Assembly (NCBI RefSeq): GCF_029626035.1
Contig: NZ_JARUBE010000003.1
Coordinates: 2,604,001 to 2,668,000 of the forward strand
Length of the DNA stretch: 64,000 nucleotides
From: Micromonospora sp. WMMD980
Lineage (GTDB): Bacteria; Actinomycetota; Actinomycetes; Mycobacteriales; Micromonosporaceae
Direction of reading: 5' to 3'
Shown: one piece after another, positions 31,918-42,800 of the stretch
Position numbering within the stretch: the first letter of the stretch is position 1
Layout of the letters: the number at the start of each line of letters is the position of its first letter
Translations under genes and position numbers: made by a program
Notes under the pieces: model-generated
The model's database searches: none
What the model was told of the DNA's origin: nothing
What the model saw: only the letters and a program-made list of their open reading frames with translations

Positions 31918-33138
31918 ATGACGACTGCTGGGACGAGGTTGCTATTCGACCTGCGGGACCCCGCGCTGCAGGACGATCGCTACGGCTACTACAAGCGGGT
32001 CCGCGACCGCGAGCCGGTGCACCGCTCGCCCCTGGGCTACTGGGTGGTCACCGGCTACGACGAGTGCGACGCGGTGCTCCGCTCACCGGGGGTCAGCACC
32101 GACTTCACCGACGATCCACAGTGGGCGCGGGTGCGCGGCGGGCCGGACAGCCCGGTGGTCGCCAGCGCGCGCCGGTGGATGCTCACCCGTGGCGGCGGCG
32201 ACCACCGGCGGCTGCGCCGGATGGTGTCCCGGGCGCTGTCGCCGGCCGCCATGGCCCGGCTCCGCCCGCGGATCCGCGCGCTGGTCAACGAGATGATCGA
32301 CGAGATGGGCGAGGGCGAGGCGGACCTGATCGCCGGTCTCGCGCTGCCGCTGCCGGTCGTCGTCGTGTGCGAGCTGGTGGGCATCCCCCTGGCGGACGCC
32401 GACCGGTGCCGGCAGTGGACGAACACCATCGCCGACGTGGTCGACCCGATGGTCACGCCCCGGATGCGCCGGCGGATGAACGAGGCGGTCCCGGAGTTCA
32501 GCGCGTACATCGCCGAGCGGCTCGCGGAGCGGCGCGCCGCGCCGCGCGACGACCTGCTGTCGATCCTGCTGGAGCCGGACGCGAAGGGTGACCGGCTCAG
32601 CGACGAGGACATCGCCGCCCAGATCCTGGTGCTGTTCAACGCCGGGCACGAGACGTCGGTGAACGTGATCGGCAACGGCATGGTGTCGCTGTTGCAGAAC
32701 CCGGACCAGCTCCGGCTGCTCCGGGAGCGGCCGGAGCTGATCGAGCGCGCCTTCGACGAGCTGTCCCGGCACAACTCCGCGGTGCAGATCATGGCCCGGC
32801 AGACGATCGCGCCGGTCGAGGTCGGTGACGTCACCATCCCGGCCGGGGCGTCGGTCTTCATCGTGCTCGGCGCCGCGCACCACGACCCGCGCAGATATCC
32901 GGACCCGGAGCGGTTCGACGTCACCCGGACCGGCCCGTCCCCGCTCATCTTCGGCTCCGGCCCGCACTACTGCATCGCCGCGACGCTCGGCAAGATGGAG
33001 GTGGTGATCGCGTTCGAGGAGCTGCTGCGGCGCTACTCCTCGATCGAGCTGGCCACCACCGAGCTGCAGTGGTACTCGCACTTCACGTTCCTGCTCGGCC
33101 TGCGCAGCCTGCCGCTGCGCCTCGAGTACGCCGGCTGA
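31918..33138 (+). CDS. Cytochrome P450 monooxygenase (406 aa), probable polyketide tailoring enzyme
   Basis: A soluble class I bacterial P450 of normal length. It would hydroxylate or epoxidise a substrate using O2 and electrons from ferredoxin/ferredoxin reductase, neither of which is encoded here. Visible motifs: C-helix HRRLRRM (96-102), I-helix oxygen-binding AGHETS (242-247), K-helix ExxR as ELSR (281-284), and heme-binding FGSGPHYC with the thiolate Cys352. The usual Gly two residues after the Cys is Ala (CIAA). Start ATG 31918 (MTTAGTRLLFD) gives a standard N-terminus. The frame stays open to a TTG at 31858, but the extra 20 residues look like untranslated leader. The ribosome site before ATG is weak. 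It is the only rightward gene, divergent from one PKS operon and convergent with the thioesterase-bearing PKS. It probably oxidises the polyketide of this cluster; the site of attack cannot be read from sequence. Confidence 0.95.
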   Translation: MTTAGTRLLFDLRDPALQDDRYGYYKRVRDREPVHRSPLGYWVVTGYDECDAVLRSPGVSTDFTDDPQWARVRGGPDSPVVASARRWMLTRGGGDHRRLRRMVSRALSPAAMARLRPRIRALVNEMIDEMGEGEADLIAGLALPLPVVVVCELVGIPLADADRCRQWTNTIADVVDPMVTPRMRRRMNEAVPEFSAYIAERLAERRAAPRDDLLSILLEPDAKGDRLSDEDIAAQILVLFNAGHETSVNVIGNGMVSLLQNPDQLRLLRERPELIERAFDELSRHNSAVQIMARQTIAPVEVGDVTIPAGASVFIVLGAAHHDPRRYPDPERFDVTRTGPSPLIFGSGPHYCIAATLGKMEVVIAFEELLRRYSSIELATTELQWYSHFTFLLGLRSLPLRLEYAG

Positions 33139-33147
33139 CCAGCGGCG

Positions 33148-33181
33148 CGACGGGGCCCCGGCATCCGCCCGGGCCCCGTCG
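33148..33181. terminator. Bidirectional terminator-like hairpin between convergent genes
   Basis: An 11-bp GC-only-but-one inverted repeat: the left arm 33148-33158 (CGACGGGGCCC) pairs perfectly with the right arm 33171-33181 (GGGCCCCGTCG), with a 12-nt loop that can add two more pairs. It lies in the 51-nt gap between the P450 stop (33138) and the stop of the thioesterase-bearing PKS (33190). There is no T-tract on either side, as is common for actinomycete terminators. It could stop transcription from both directions. Confidence 0.75.
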
Positions 33182-33189
33182 TCGTGCGC

Positions 33190-33870
33190 TCAGCGCAGGC
33201 CGGCGAGCCACCCGCTGACCGCGGCGGCCGTCTCACCGGCGTGCTCGGCCATGATCGAGAAGTGGTTGCCGGTCACGTCGACGGCGGTGTGCGGCAGCTC
33301 CCAGCCGGCCCGCCAGTCGTCGTCGCGGTCCCACGGGCCCAGCGGCTCGGTGGCCCGCACCACGAGCGTCGGCGTCTCGATCTCGCGGGCCTCGAAGCCG
33401 CCGCTCATCACGCCGTAGTGACCCTGCGCGGTGAGCCGGATGTCGTCCATCGGCACGTACTGGTGCTGCCGCTCGAGGACGCCCGTGGACAGCTCGTTCT
33501 GCCAGACCTCGTGCATCGGCCGGGACAGCGGGTAGGTGTCGACGAGCACCAGGCCGGCCGGCACCACGTCCTCCTCCTCCAGGTAGCGGGTCAGCGCGTG
33601 CGCCAGGATCCCGCCTCCGGAGTGCCCGACCAGGACGAACGGGTCGTCCCCCACCAGCTCGCGCAGGCACCGGGCCTGCCAGGCGAGCATCACGTACGCG
33701 TCGGCCGGCAGCAGCTCACCGCGACCGAAGCCCGGCACCGGCAGCACCGACACGTCACGCTCGCCCCGGAACGCCGCGGCGAAGCGGGCGAACTCGTGCG
33801 GTCCGCCGGCCGCCGTGGTGCCGGTGTGGCACACCAGCCGGGGCGTGCGGTCGCCGCGCACCAGGGTGAC
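33190..33870 (-). other. C-terminal type I thioesterase domain
   Basis: An alpha/beta-hydrolase domain of about 225 residues at the end of the 33190-43038 protein. The nucleophile elbow is GHSGGG with Ser3140; it has Gly where many PKS thioesterases have Ala. The likely triad Asp is 3167 in LVLVDTYP and the His is 3259 in GNHFSIM, 24 residues from the C-terminus. It releases the finished chain from the last ACP, usually by macrolactonisation. Confidence 0.93.
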
Positions 33871-36800
33871 CGGGTGCGGCCCGTCGGCCATCTGGGCCGG
33901 GTCGGTGAAGACCGGCCGGAACTGCGAGGCCTCGTACGCCATCTTCATGAAGTCGACGACCCGGTTCGTCCGGATCGCCTCGCGGTAGAGCGAGTTGAGC
34001 AGGCCGACCGGGTTCTCGTCGTCGGGCGCGATGCCCAGCAGTGGCGCCGCCGGGTCGCCGGTCACCCCGGCCGACGAGAGCAGCGCCTGCTCCACGTGTG
34101 CGGCCAGCAGCACCGCCGACGGGTGGTCGAACGCCGCCGTGGGGCTCAGCGTCAGGCCGGTGGCCGCCTGGAGCCGGGTGCGCAGCTCGATCGAGGTGAG
34201 CGAGTCGAAGCCCAGTTCGAGGAACTTGTCGTCGGCGCCCACCGCCTCGGCGGTCGGGTGTCCGAGGACCCGGGCGGCGTGGTCGCGGACCAGGTCGAGC
34301 AGGATCGGCCGCCGCTCGTGCGGGGGCGCCGCGAGCAGCGTCTCGCGCAGCTCCCGCGCGCCGGGGGCCGGCGACTGCGGCCGGGCGGCCAGGCCGCGTA
34401 CCTCGGGAACGTCGTCGAAGAACGGCCGTGGTCCGCTCGCGGTCATCGTCTCGACGAAGGGCTGCCAGCGGACGTCGGCGACGACGAGCGTGGTGTCGTC
34501 GTGCTCGATCGCCTGGCCGAGCGCGGCCAGCGCCGCGCCCGGCGCCATCGCCGGCAGCCCGAGCCGCTCCAGCCGGTCGCGGATCTCCGGGGCGCCGGAG
34601 ACGCCCTCGGGGTCGTCCCACGGTCCCCAGGCGACGGACGTCGCGGGCCGGCCGTCCGCCCGCCGCCGCTCGGCGAGCGCGTCGAGGTAGGCGCCGGCGG
34701 CGGCCGTGGTGGCCTGCCGGCTGCCGCCCCAGACGCCGGCGGCGGAGGAGAACAGCACGAAGGCCGTCAGCGGCAGGTCCCGGGTCAGCTCGTCCAGGTG
34801 CCGGGCGCCGGTCAGCTTGGCGGCCGTCGCGGCGGCGACGGTCTCCGGTGTCAGCGCCGCGAGCGGGGTGTCGTCCCGGACCCCGGCGGCGTGGAAGACC
34901 GCGGTGAGCGGCTCGTCGGCGCCGATCCGGTCGAGCAGCCCGGCGAGCGCGGCACGGTCGGCGACGTCGCAGGCCACCACCGTGACCCGGGTGCCCGACG
35001 CGGCCAGCTCGTCCAACTCCGGAACGCTCGTGGCGGCGCGGCCGGCCAGCACGACGTGCGGGGCGCCCCGGTCGGCCAGCCAGCGGGCCAGGCGCCGGCC
35101 GAGCGCGCCGGTGCCGCCGGTGACCAGCACGGTGCCCTCCGGCTTCCAGGGCGCGGGCGCGGCGGTCAGCGGCGCCCGGACGAGTCGCCGCCCGAACGTG
35201 CCGGCCGGCCGCAACGCCACCTGGTCGTCGGCGCCGGAGGCGAGCACCCGGACGAGTTCCGCCGCCACCCGGTCGTCGACGACGGCCGGCAGGTCGACCA
35301 GGCCGCCCCAGCGCTCCGGGTGCTCCAACGCGATCACCCGGGCCAGGCCCCAGACGGCGGCCTGGTCGGGGTCCACCGGCGCGTCCGAGCGCCCCTGGGC
35401 CACGGCGCCCCGGGTGACCGTCCACAGCGGCGCGTCGATCCGGTTCACCAGGTCGAGCGTGGAGTCGACGGTCGGTGCGAGCGTCACCACGCCGGCCGGG
35501 GACGCGCCGGGCCCGACCTGCGCCGCGGTGAGCACGGTGGGCACGGCGCCCCGGTTCCGCAGCGCCACGGCGACCAGGTCGGCCAACGTCCGGACCCGGG
35601 GATCCTCGGGCGCGACGACCAGCCAGTCGCCGGCCAGCGAACCGGGGCTGCCGTCCGGCAGCGCGGCCCAGGCGACCCGGTAGCGCCACGGCGTCGCCTC
35701 GACGACGTCCGTCGCCGGTTCCGGCGTCAACCAGTAGCGCTGGTGCTGGAACGGGTACGTCGGCGCCGGCACGCGCCGGCCGCCGGAGCCGGCGTAGACC
35801 GCCGTCCAGTCCGGGGAGACGCCGGCGACGTGCAGGCGGGCCAGCGCCTCGAACACGGAACCGGTCTCGTCCCGGCCCTCGCGCAGCGTCGGCACCACCA
35901 GCGGCGCGTCGGCGTCGGCGAGCGACAGCCGGGCCATGCCGGTCAGCACGCCGGCCGGGCCGACCTCGACGAACCGGGTGACGCCGGTCGCGGCGAGGTG
36001 GCCGACGCCGTCGGCGAAGCGCACCGGCTCGCGCACCTGACGCAGCCAGTACGCGGCGGAGAACTCCTCGACCGGCTCGCCGGTGAGGTTGGAGACGACC
36101 GGGATCCGGGGCCGCCGGTAGGTCAGCCCGGCGAGCACGCCGGCGAACTCGGCGAGCATCGGCTCCATCCGCGCCGAGTGGAACGCGTGCGAGACGCGCA
36201 GCCGGCTGGTGCGGCGGCCGAGCCCGGCGAAGTGCGCGGCGACCGCGTCGACGGCGTCAGCGTCGCCGGAGACGACGACGGCGCGCGGCGCGTTGACCGC
36301 GGCGATCTCGACGCCGGTACGCAGGGCGGCGCGGACCTCGTCCTCGTCGGCCTGGACCGCGAGCATCGCCCCGCCGGCCGGCAGCGCGTCCATCAGGCGG
36401 CCCCGGGCGGCGACGAGCGTGCAGGCGTCGTCCAGCGACAGCACGCCGGCGACGTGCGCGGCGGCGATCTCGCCGATCGAGTGGCCGAGCACCGCGTGCG
36501 GGCGGATCCCCCACGACTCCAGCAGCCGGTACAGGGCGACCTCGACGGCGAACAACGCGGCCTGCGCGTAGCCGGTGCGGTCGAGCGCCTCGGCGTCGGC
36601 GTTCAGCACGTCGCGCAGCGGCCGGTCCAGCAGGGCGTCGAAGCGGGCGCAGGCGGCGTCGAAGGCGTCCGCGTAGGCGGGGAAGCGGTCGTGCAGGTCG
36701 CGGCCCATCCCGAGGCGCTGGGCCCCCTGGCCGGTGAACATCATCGCCAGCCGGCCCTCGGCCGCGCGGCCGTGCGGCACTCCCCCGGCCTCCGGGTCGC

Positions 36801-39800
36801 CGGCCGCCAGCGCGTCCAGCCCGGCGAGCAGCCCGGCGCGGTCGGCGGCGAGCACCACCGCGCGGTGGTCGAGCGCGGCCCGACCGGTCGCCAGCGTGCG
36901 GCCGATGTCCGCGGGCGTGTCGGCGCCCTCGGCCACGAAGGCGCGCAGCCGCGCCGCCTGGGCCCGCAGCCCGTCGGCGGTCCGGGCCGCCAGCGGTACG
37001 GGCACCGGGCCCGACCCCGCGGCCGGCTCGTCCCGTGCCGGCGTCGGGGGCGCCTCCTCCACGATGACGTGGGCGTTGGTGCCGCTGATGCCGAACGCGG
37101 AGATACCCGCCCGGCGCGGTCGCTCCCCCGGCGTCCACGGCACCGGCTCGGTGAGCAGCTCGACCGAGCCGGCCGCCCAGTCGACGTGCGGGGTGGGCGT
37201 GTCGACGTGCAGCGATCGGGGCAGCTCGTGGTGGCGCAACGCGAGCACCATCTTGATCAGGCCGGCCGCGCCGGCCGCGAACTGGGTGTGCCCGAGGTTC
37301 GACTTGACCGAGCCCAGCCGCAGCGGACGGTCCGCCGGGCGGTCCCGCCCGTACGTGGCGATCAACGCCTGGGCCTCGATCGGGTCGCCGAGCGTGGTGC
37401 CGGTGCCGTGCGCCTCGACCGCGTCCACGTCCGACGCGTCGATCCCGGCGTCGGCCAGGGCCTGCCGGATCACCCGCTGCTGGGACGGGCCGTTCGGCGC
37501 GGTGAGCCCGTTGGACGCCCCGTCCTGGTTGACCGCGGTCCCGCGCACCACGGCGAGCACCTCGTGCCCGTGCAGTCGGGCGTCGGAGAGCCGTTCCAGC
37601 AGCACCAGTCCGGCGCCCTCGGACCAGCCGGTGCCGTCCGCCGCCGCCGCGAACGGCTTGCACCGGCCGTCGGCGGCGAGCCCGCCCTGCTTGCCGAACT
37701 CGGCGAACACCGCCGGGGTCGGCATCACGGTCACGCCGCCGACCAGCGCCATGGCGCACTCGCCGCGGCGCAGCGCCTGCGCCGCCAGGTGCAGCGCGAC
37801 GAGCGCCGAGGAACACGCCGTGTCGATGGTGACGGCCGGCCCCTCCAGGCCGAACGTGTAGGAGATCCGGCCGGACATCACGCTGCCGGCGTTGCCGGTC
37901 ATGTAGTGGCCCTCGGCGTCCGGCGGCAGCGCGACGCCCGCGCCGTAGCCGGTCGAGGCGCCACCGACGAACACGCCGGTGGCGCTGCCGCGCAGCGAAC
38001 GGGGGTCCAGTCCGGCCCGCTCGAACGTCTCCCAGGCGGTCTCCAACAGTTGCCGCTGCTGCGGGTCCATGGCGACCGCCTCGCGCGGCGAGATCCCGAA
38101 CAGGCCGGGATCGAACAGCGCCGCGTCGTACAGGAAGCCGCCCTCGGGCGCGAAGCCCGCGTCCCGGATCTCGGGCCAGCCCCGGTCGGTGGGGAAACCG
38201 GAGACGCCGTCGCCGCCGTCGGCCAGCAGCCGCCACAGCTCCTCCGGCGACCGGACGCCCCCGGGGAACCGGCAGGCCATCCCGACGATCGCCAGGGGCT
38301 CGGCGCCGGGTACGGCGAGCGGCTCCGGCGCGGCGGTCAGGTCCCCGCCGGCCACCAGCTCGCCGAGCAGGTGACCGGCGAGGTCGTGCGGGGTCGGGTA
38401 GTCGAAGACGAGCGTGGCCGGCAATCGCAGCCCGGTGACGCCGGCCAGCAGGTTGCGCAGGTCGAGCGCGGTGAGCGAGTCGAAGCCGAGGTCGCGGAAC
38501 GCCTTCGCCGGCTCGATCGCGTCACCCGACGGATGGCCGAGCACCAGCGCGGCGTGCCCACGAACGAGGTCCAGCAGGATGGCCGGCCGTTCGGCGGCGT
38601 CGGCCGCGGCGAGGCGCGCGGCGAGCGAGCCGGCCGGGCTCTCGTCGGCGACGCCGGGTTCGGGGGTGACCGCCCGCACCTCGGCCAGGTCGGCGATGAG
38701 CGGGCTGGGTCGGGTGGCGGTGAACGCGGGGGCGAACCGGGGCCAGTCGATGTCCACCACGGCGAGGTCGGTCTCGTCCCGGTCGACGGCGGCGGCCAGG
38801 GCCGACATCGCGGTCGCCGGTTCCATCGCCGGTACCCCGGCGGTCCGCAGCCGGCGCTGGACCACCTCGTCGGCGGCCAGGCCGGCGCCGGCCCACGCGC
38901 CCCACGCGATCGACGTCGCCACCTGTCCCCGGTCGCGGCGGCGTCGGGCCAGCGCGTCCAGGGCGGCGTTGGCGGCGGCGTAGTTGGCCTGGCCGGCGGC
39001 GCCGATCGTGCCGGCGATCGAGCTGAACAGGACGAACATCGACAGCGGCCGGTCGGCGGTGAGGTCGTCCAGCACCTCGGCGGCGGCCGCCTTGGCCCGC
39101 AGCACGGCGTCGAGTCGAGCCGGGTCGAGCGTGTCGATCACCCCGTCGTCGACGACCGCGGCGGCGTGCACGACCCCGGTCAGCGGGTGGCCGGCGGGAA
39201 TCGCGGCCAGCACCCCGGCCAGCGCGTCCCGGTCGGCGACGTCGCAGGCCGCGACCGTCACCGCGGTGCCGCGCCCGGTCAGCTCGGCCACCAGGTCGTC
39301 CGCGCCGGGCGCGTCCGGTCCGCGCCGGCTGACCAGCAGCACGTGCGGGACGCCGCGGTCGGCCAGCCAGCGGGCGATCGTGGCGCCGAGGGCGCCGGTG
39401 CCGCCGGTGACGAGGACGGTGCCGTCCGTGCCCCAGCGGGCCGGCCCGGCGGGGGCCGGCGCCGCGCGGACGAGGCGACAGGCGAGGACGCCGGAGCCGC
39501 GGACGGCGAGCTGGTCCTCACCGTGGCCGCCGCCCAGCACGGCCGCCAGCCGTCGGCCGTCCCGCTCGGACAGCTCCTCGGGCAGGTCGACCAGGCCGCC
39601 CCAACGGTCCGGCAGCTCCAGCGCGGCGACCCGGCCGAAGCCCCACGCCTGCGCCTGCGCGACGCCGCGCTGCCGGTCGGACCGGCCGGTCGAGACCGCG
39701 CCGCGGGTCAGGCACCAGAGCGGCGCCGGCGTGCCCGCGTCGCCGAGCGCCTGCACCAGCGCCACGGTGGCGGCGAGCCCGGCCGGTACGGCGTCCGACC

Positions 39801-42800
39801 CGGCGGCCGGCGTCTCCACGGTGGCCAGCAGCGAGACGACGCCCGCCGGGTCGGCCTCGGCGAGCACGTCGAGCAGCAGCTCGGTCAGTTCGGCCCGGTC
39901 GGTGGCCGCCGCGTCGACGGCGACGGCGCGCACCTCGGCGCCCGCGACGCGCAGCGCGGCGGTCACCTCGGCCGCCCCGGCCGCGTCGTCCGTGTCGTGC
40001 GCCAGCAGCCAGGTGCCGTCGAGTGTCCCGGCCGACAGGTCGGCCAGCGGCTTCCAGGTGGTGCGGTAGCGCCAGGAGTCCACCGTGCACTCGGTGCGGC
40101 GGCGGCTGCGCCACGCGGAGAGGGCGGGCAGCACGTCGTGGAGCCCGTCGGCGGGGTCGAGCCCGAGCGTGCCGGCGACGCCGTCGAGGTCGCGGCGCTC
40201 GACCGCCTCCCAGAACCGCGTCTCCGCCGGGTCGGCCGGCGCGGCCGGGCCGGCGGGCGGGGCGGCCGCACCGGCCGGCGCGTCGATCCAGTAGCGCTGT
40301 CGCAGGAACGCGGTGGTCGGCAGCGGGTGGAGCCGGGGTCGCGTGGCGGCGAAGAACGCGGTCCAGTCGACCTCGACCCCGTGCGCGTGGAGCTGAGCCA
40401 GCGCGCGTACCGCGGCCTCGGGCTCCGGACGGTCCGCGCGCAGCGCGGTCGCCAACGCGGGCGTCTCGCCGTCCGGCGCGCCGGCGTCCGGGGCCTCGTC
40501 GAGGGCGAGCCGGACCAGGCCGGTGAGCGTGCCGTCCGGGCCGAGTTCGAGGAAACGGGTGACGCCCTCGCGGCGCAGCCACTCGACGCCGTCGGCGAAG
40601 CGGACGGCCGACCGGGCGTGCCGGGCCCAGTAGTCGCCGGAGCGCATCTCCGGCCCGGCCGGCGCGCCGGTCAGGTCCGAGACGATCGGAATGGTGGGCT
40701 CGGCGTGGGTCAGGCGCGCGCCCACCGCGCCGAGTTCGGTCAGGATCGGATCCATCCGGGCCGAGTGGAACGCGTACGCGCCGCGCAGCAGCGTGGTCTT
40801 GCGGCCGGCGTCCCGCCAGTGGACGGCCAGCTCCTCGACCGCGTCCCGGTCGCCGGAGACCACCACCGAGGACGGGCCGTTGACCGCGGCCAGGTCGGCC
40901 CGGCCGGCGTACCCGGTCAGTGCCTCGCGGGCCTCGTCGGCGCTCGCCCGGACCGCCATCATCACGCCGCCGGGCGGCAGCTCGTCCATCAGCCGGCCGC
41001 GCGCGGCGACCAGCTCGCAGGCGTCGGCGAGCGTGAGCACGCCGCCGACGTGCGCGGCCACCACCTCGCCGAACGAGTGCCCGAGCAGGTAGTCGGGCCG
41101 GACCCGCCAGGACTCGAAGAGCCGGAACAGCGCGACCTCGACGGCGAACGTCGCCGGCTGGGTCCAGGTGGTGCGGTCGAGCAGCGCGGCGTCGTCGGAG
41201 GCGAACACCACGTCGCGCAGCGGCCGGTCGAGCAGCGGGCCGAAGGCCGCGCACACGTCGTCGAACGCCGCCGCGAACGCCGGGTACGCCGCGTACAGCT
41301 CCCGGCCCATGCCGGCGCGCTGCACGCCCTGGCCGGGGAAGAGGAACGCGAGCTTGCCGGAGCCGGCCGCCCCGGTCAGCGCGTACGGCGAGGGCTCGCC
41401 CGCCTCGATCGCGGCCAGCCCGGCGGCAACGGTGCCGGTGTCCCCGGCCACCACCACCGCCCGGTGCTCGTGCCGGCCCCGCGAGGCGACCAGCGACCAC
41501 GCCACGTCGGCCCGGTCCAGGTCGCCGGCGCCGTCGACGAACTCCCGCAGCCGCCCGGCCTGGGCCCGCAGCCCCTCGGGGGTGCGGCCGGTGACCACCC
41601 AGGGCAGCGGCCCGGTCTCCGGTCGCGGGTCCCGTTCCGGCGCGGGCTCGACCGGCGGCGCCTGCTCGACGATGGTGTGCACGTTGGTGCCGCTGATCCC
41701 GAACGAGGAGACCGCCGCCCGCCTCGGCGCGCCGGTCTCCGGCCAGGGCCGGGCCTCGGTCAGCAGGCTGACGTCGCCCGCGCTCCAGTCGACGTGCGGC
41801 GTCGCGGTGTCGGCGTGCAGGGTGCGGGGCAGCAGGCCGTGCCGCATGGCCAGCACCATCTTGATCACGCCGGCGACGCCGGCGCCCTGCTGGATGTGGC
41901 CGATGTTCGACTTCAGCGAGCCGAGGTGCAGGGGGCGGCCCGGCGGGCGCTGCCGGCCGTACGTGGCGATCAGCGACCGGGCCTCGATCGGGTCGCCGAG
42001 CGGGGTGCCGGTGCCGTGCGCCTCGACGGTGTCGATCTGCTCGGGCGAGAGCCGGGCGTCGGCCAGCGCCGCCCGGATGACGCGTTGCTGGGCCGGGCCG
42101 CTCGGCGCGGTCAGGCCGTTGGAGGCGCCGTCGGAGTTGACCGCCGAGCCGCGGATCACCGCGAGCACCTCGTGGCCGTTGCGGCGCGCGTCGCCGAGCC
42201 GTTCCAGCAGCAGCACCGCGGCGCCCTCGGCGAAGCCCATGCCGTCGGCGCCGGCCCCGAACGCCTTGCACCGGCCGTCGGCGGCGAGCACCCGCTGTCG
42301 GCTCAGCTCCAGCACGCTGATCGGGTTGGGGATGACCGTCACGCCGCCGGCGATGGCCAGCGTGCACTCCTGCCGGCGCAGCGCCTGGGTGGCCAGGTGC
42401 AGGCTGACGCTCGACGACGAGCAGGCGGTGTCCACGGTGAGCGTCGGGCCCTCGGTGCCGAGGACGTACGCGACGCGCCCGGACACCACGGACAGCGAGC
42501 TGCCGGTGACCAGGTAGCCCTCGGACCCGGTGGCCGCGCCGACCGCCCCGGCGCTGTAGCCGAGCGAGCTGGCGCCGAGGAAGACGCCGGTGGGCGTGCC
42601 GCGCAGCGCGGTCGGCGCGATGCCGGCCCGCTCGACGGTCTCCCAGCACACCTCCAGGATCATCCGCTGCTGCGGGTCCATCGCGATGGCCTCGCGCGGG
42701 CTGATGCCGAAGAAGCCCGGATCGAACATGGTCGCGTCGGCCACGTAACCGCCGGCGGCGGAGTACGTCGTGCCCGCGTGCTCCGGGTCCGGGTCGTAGT

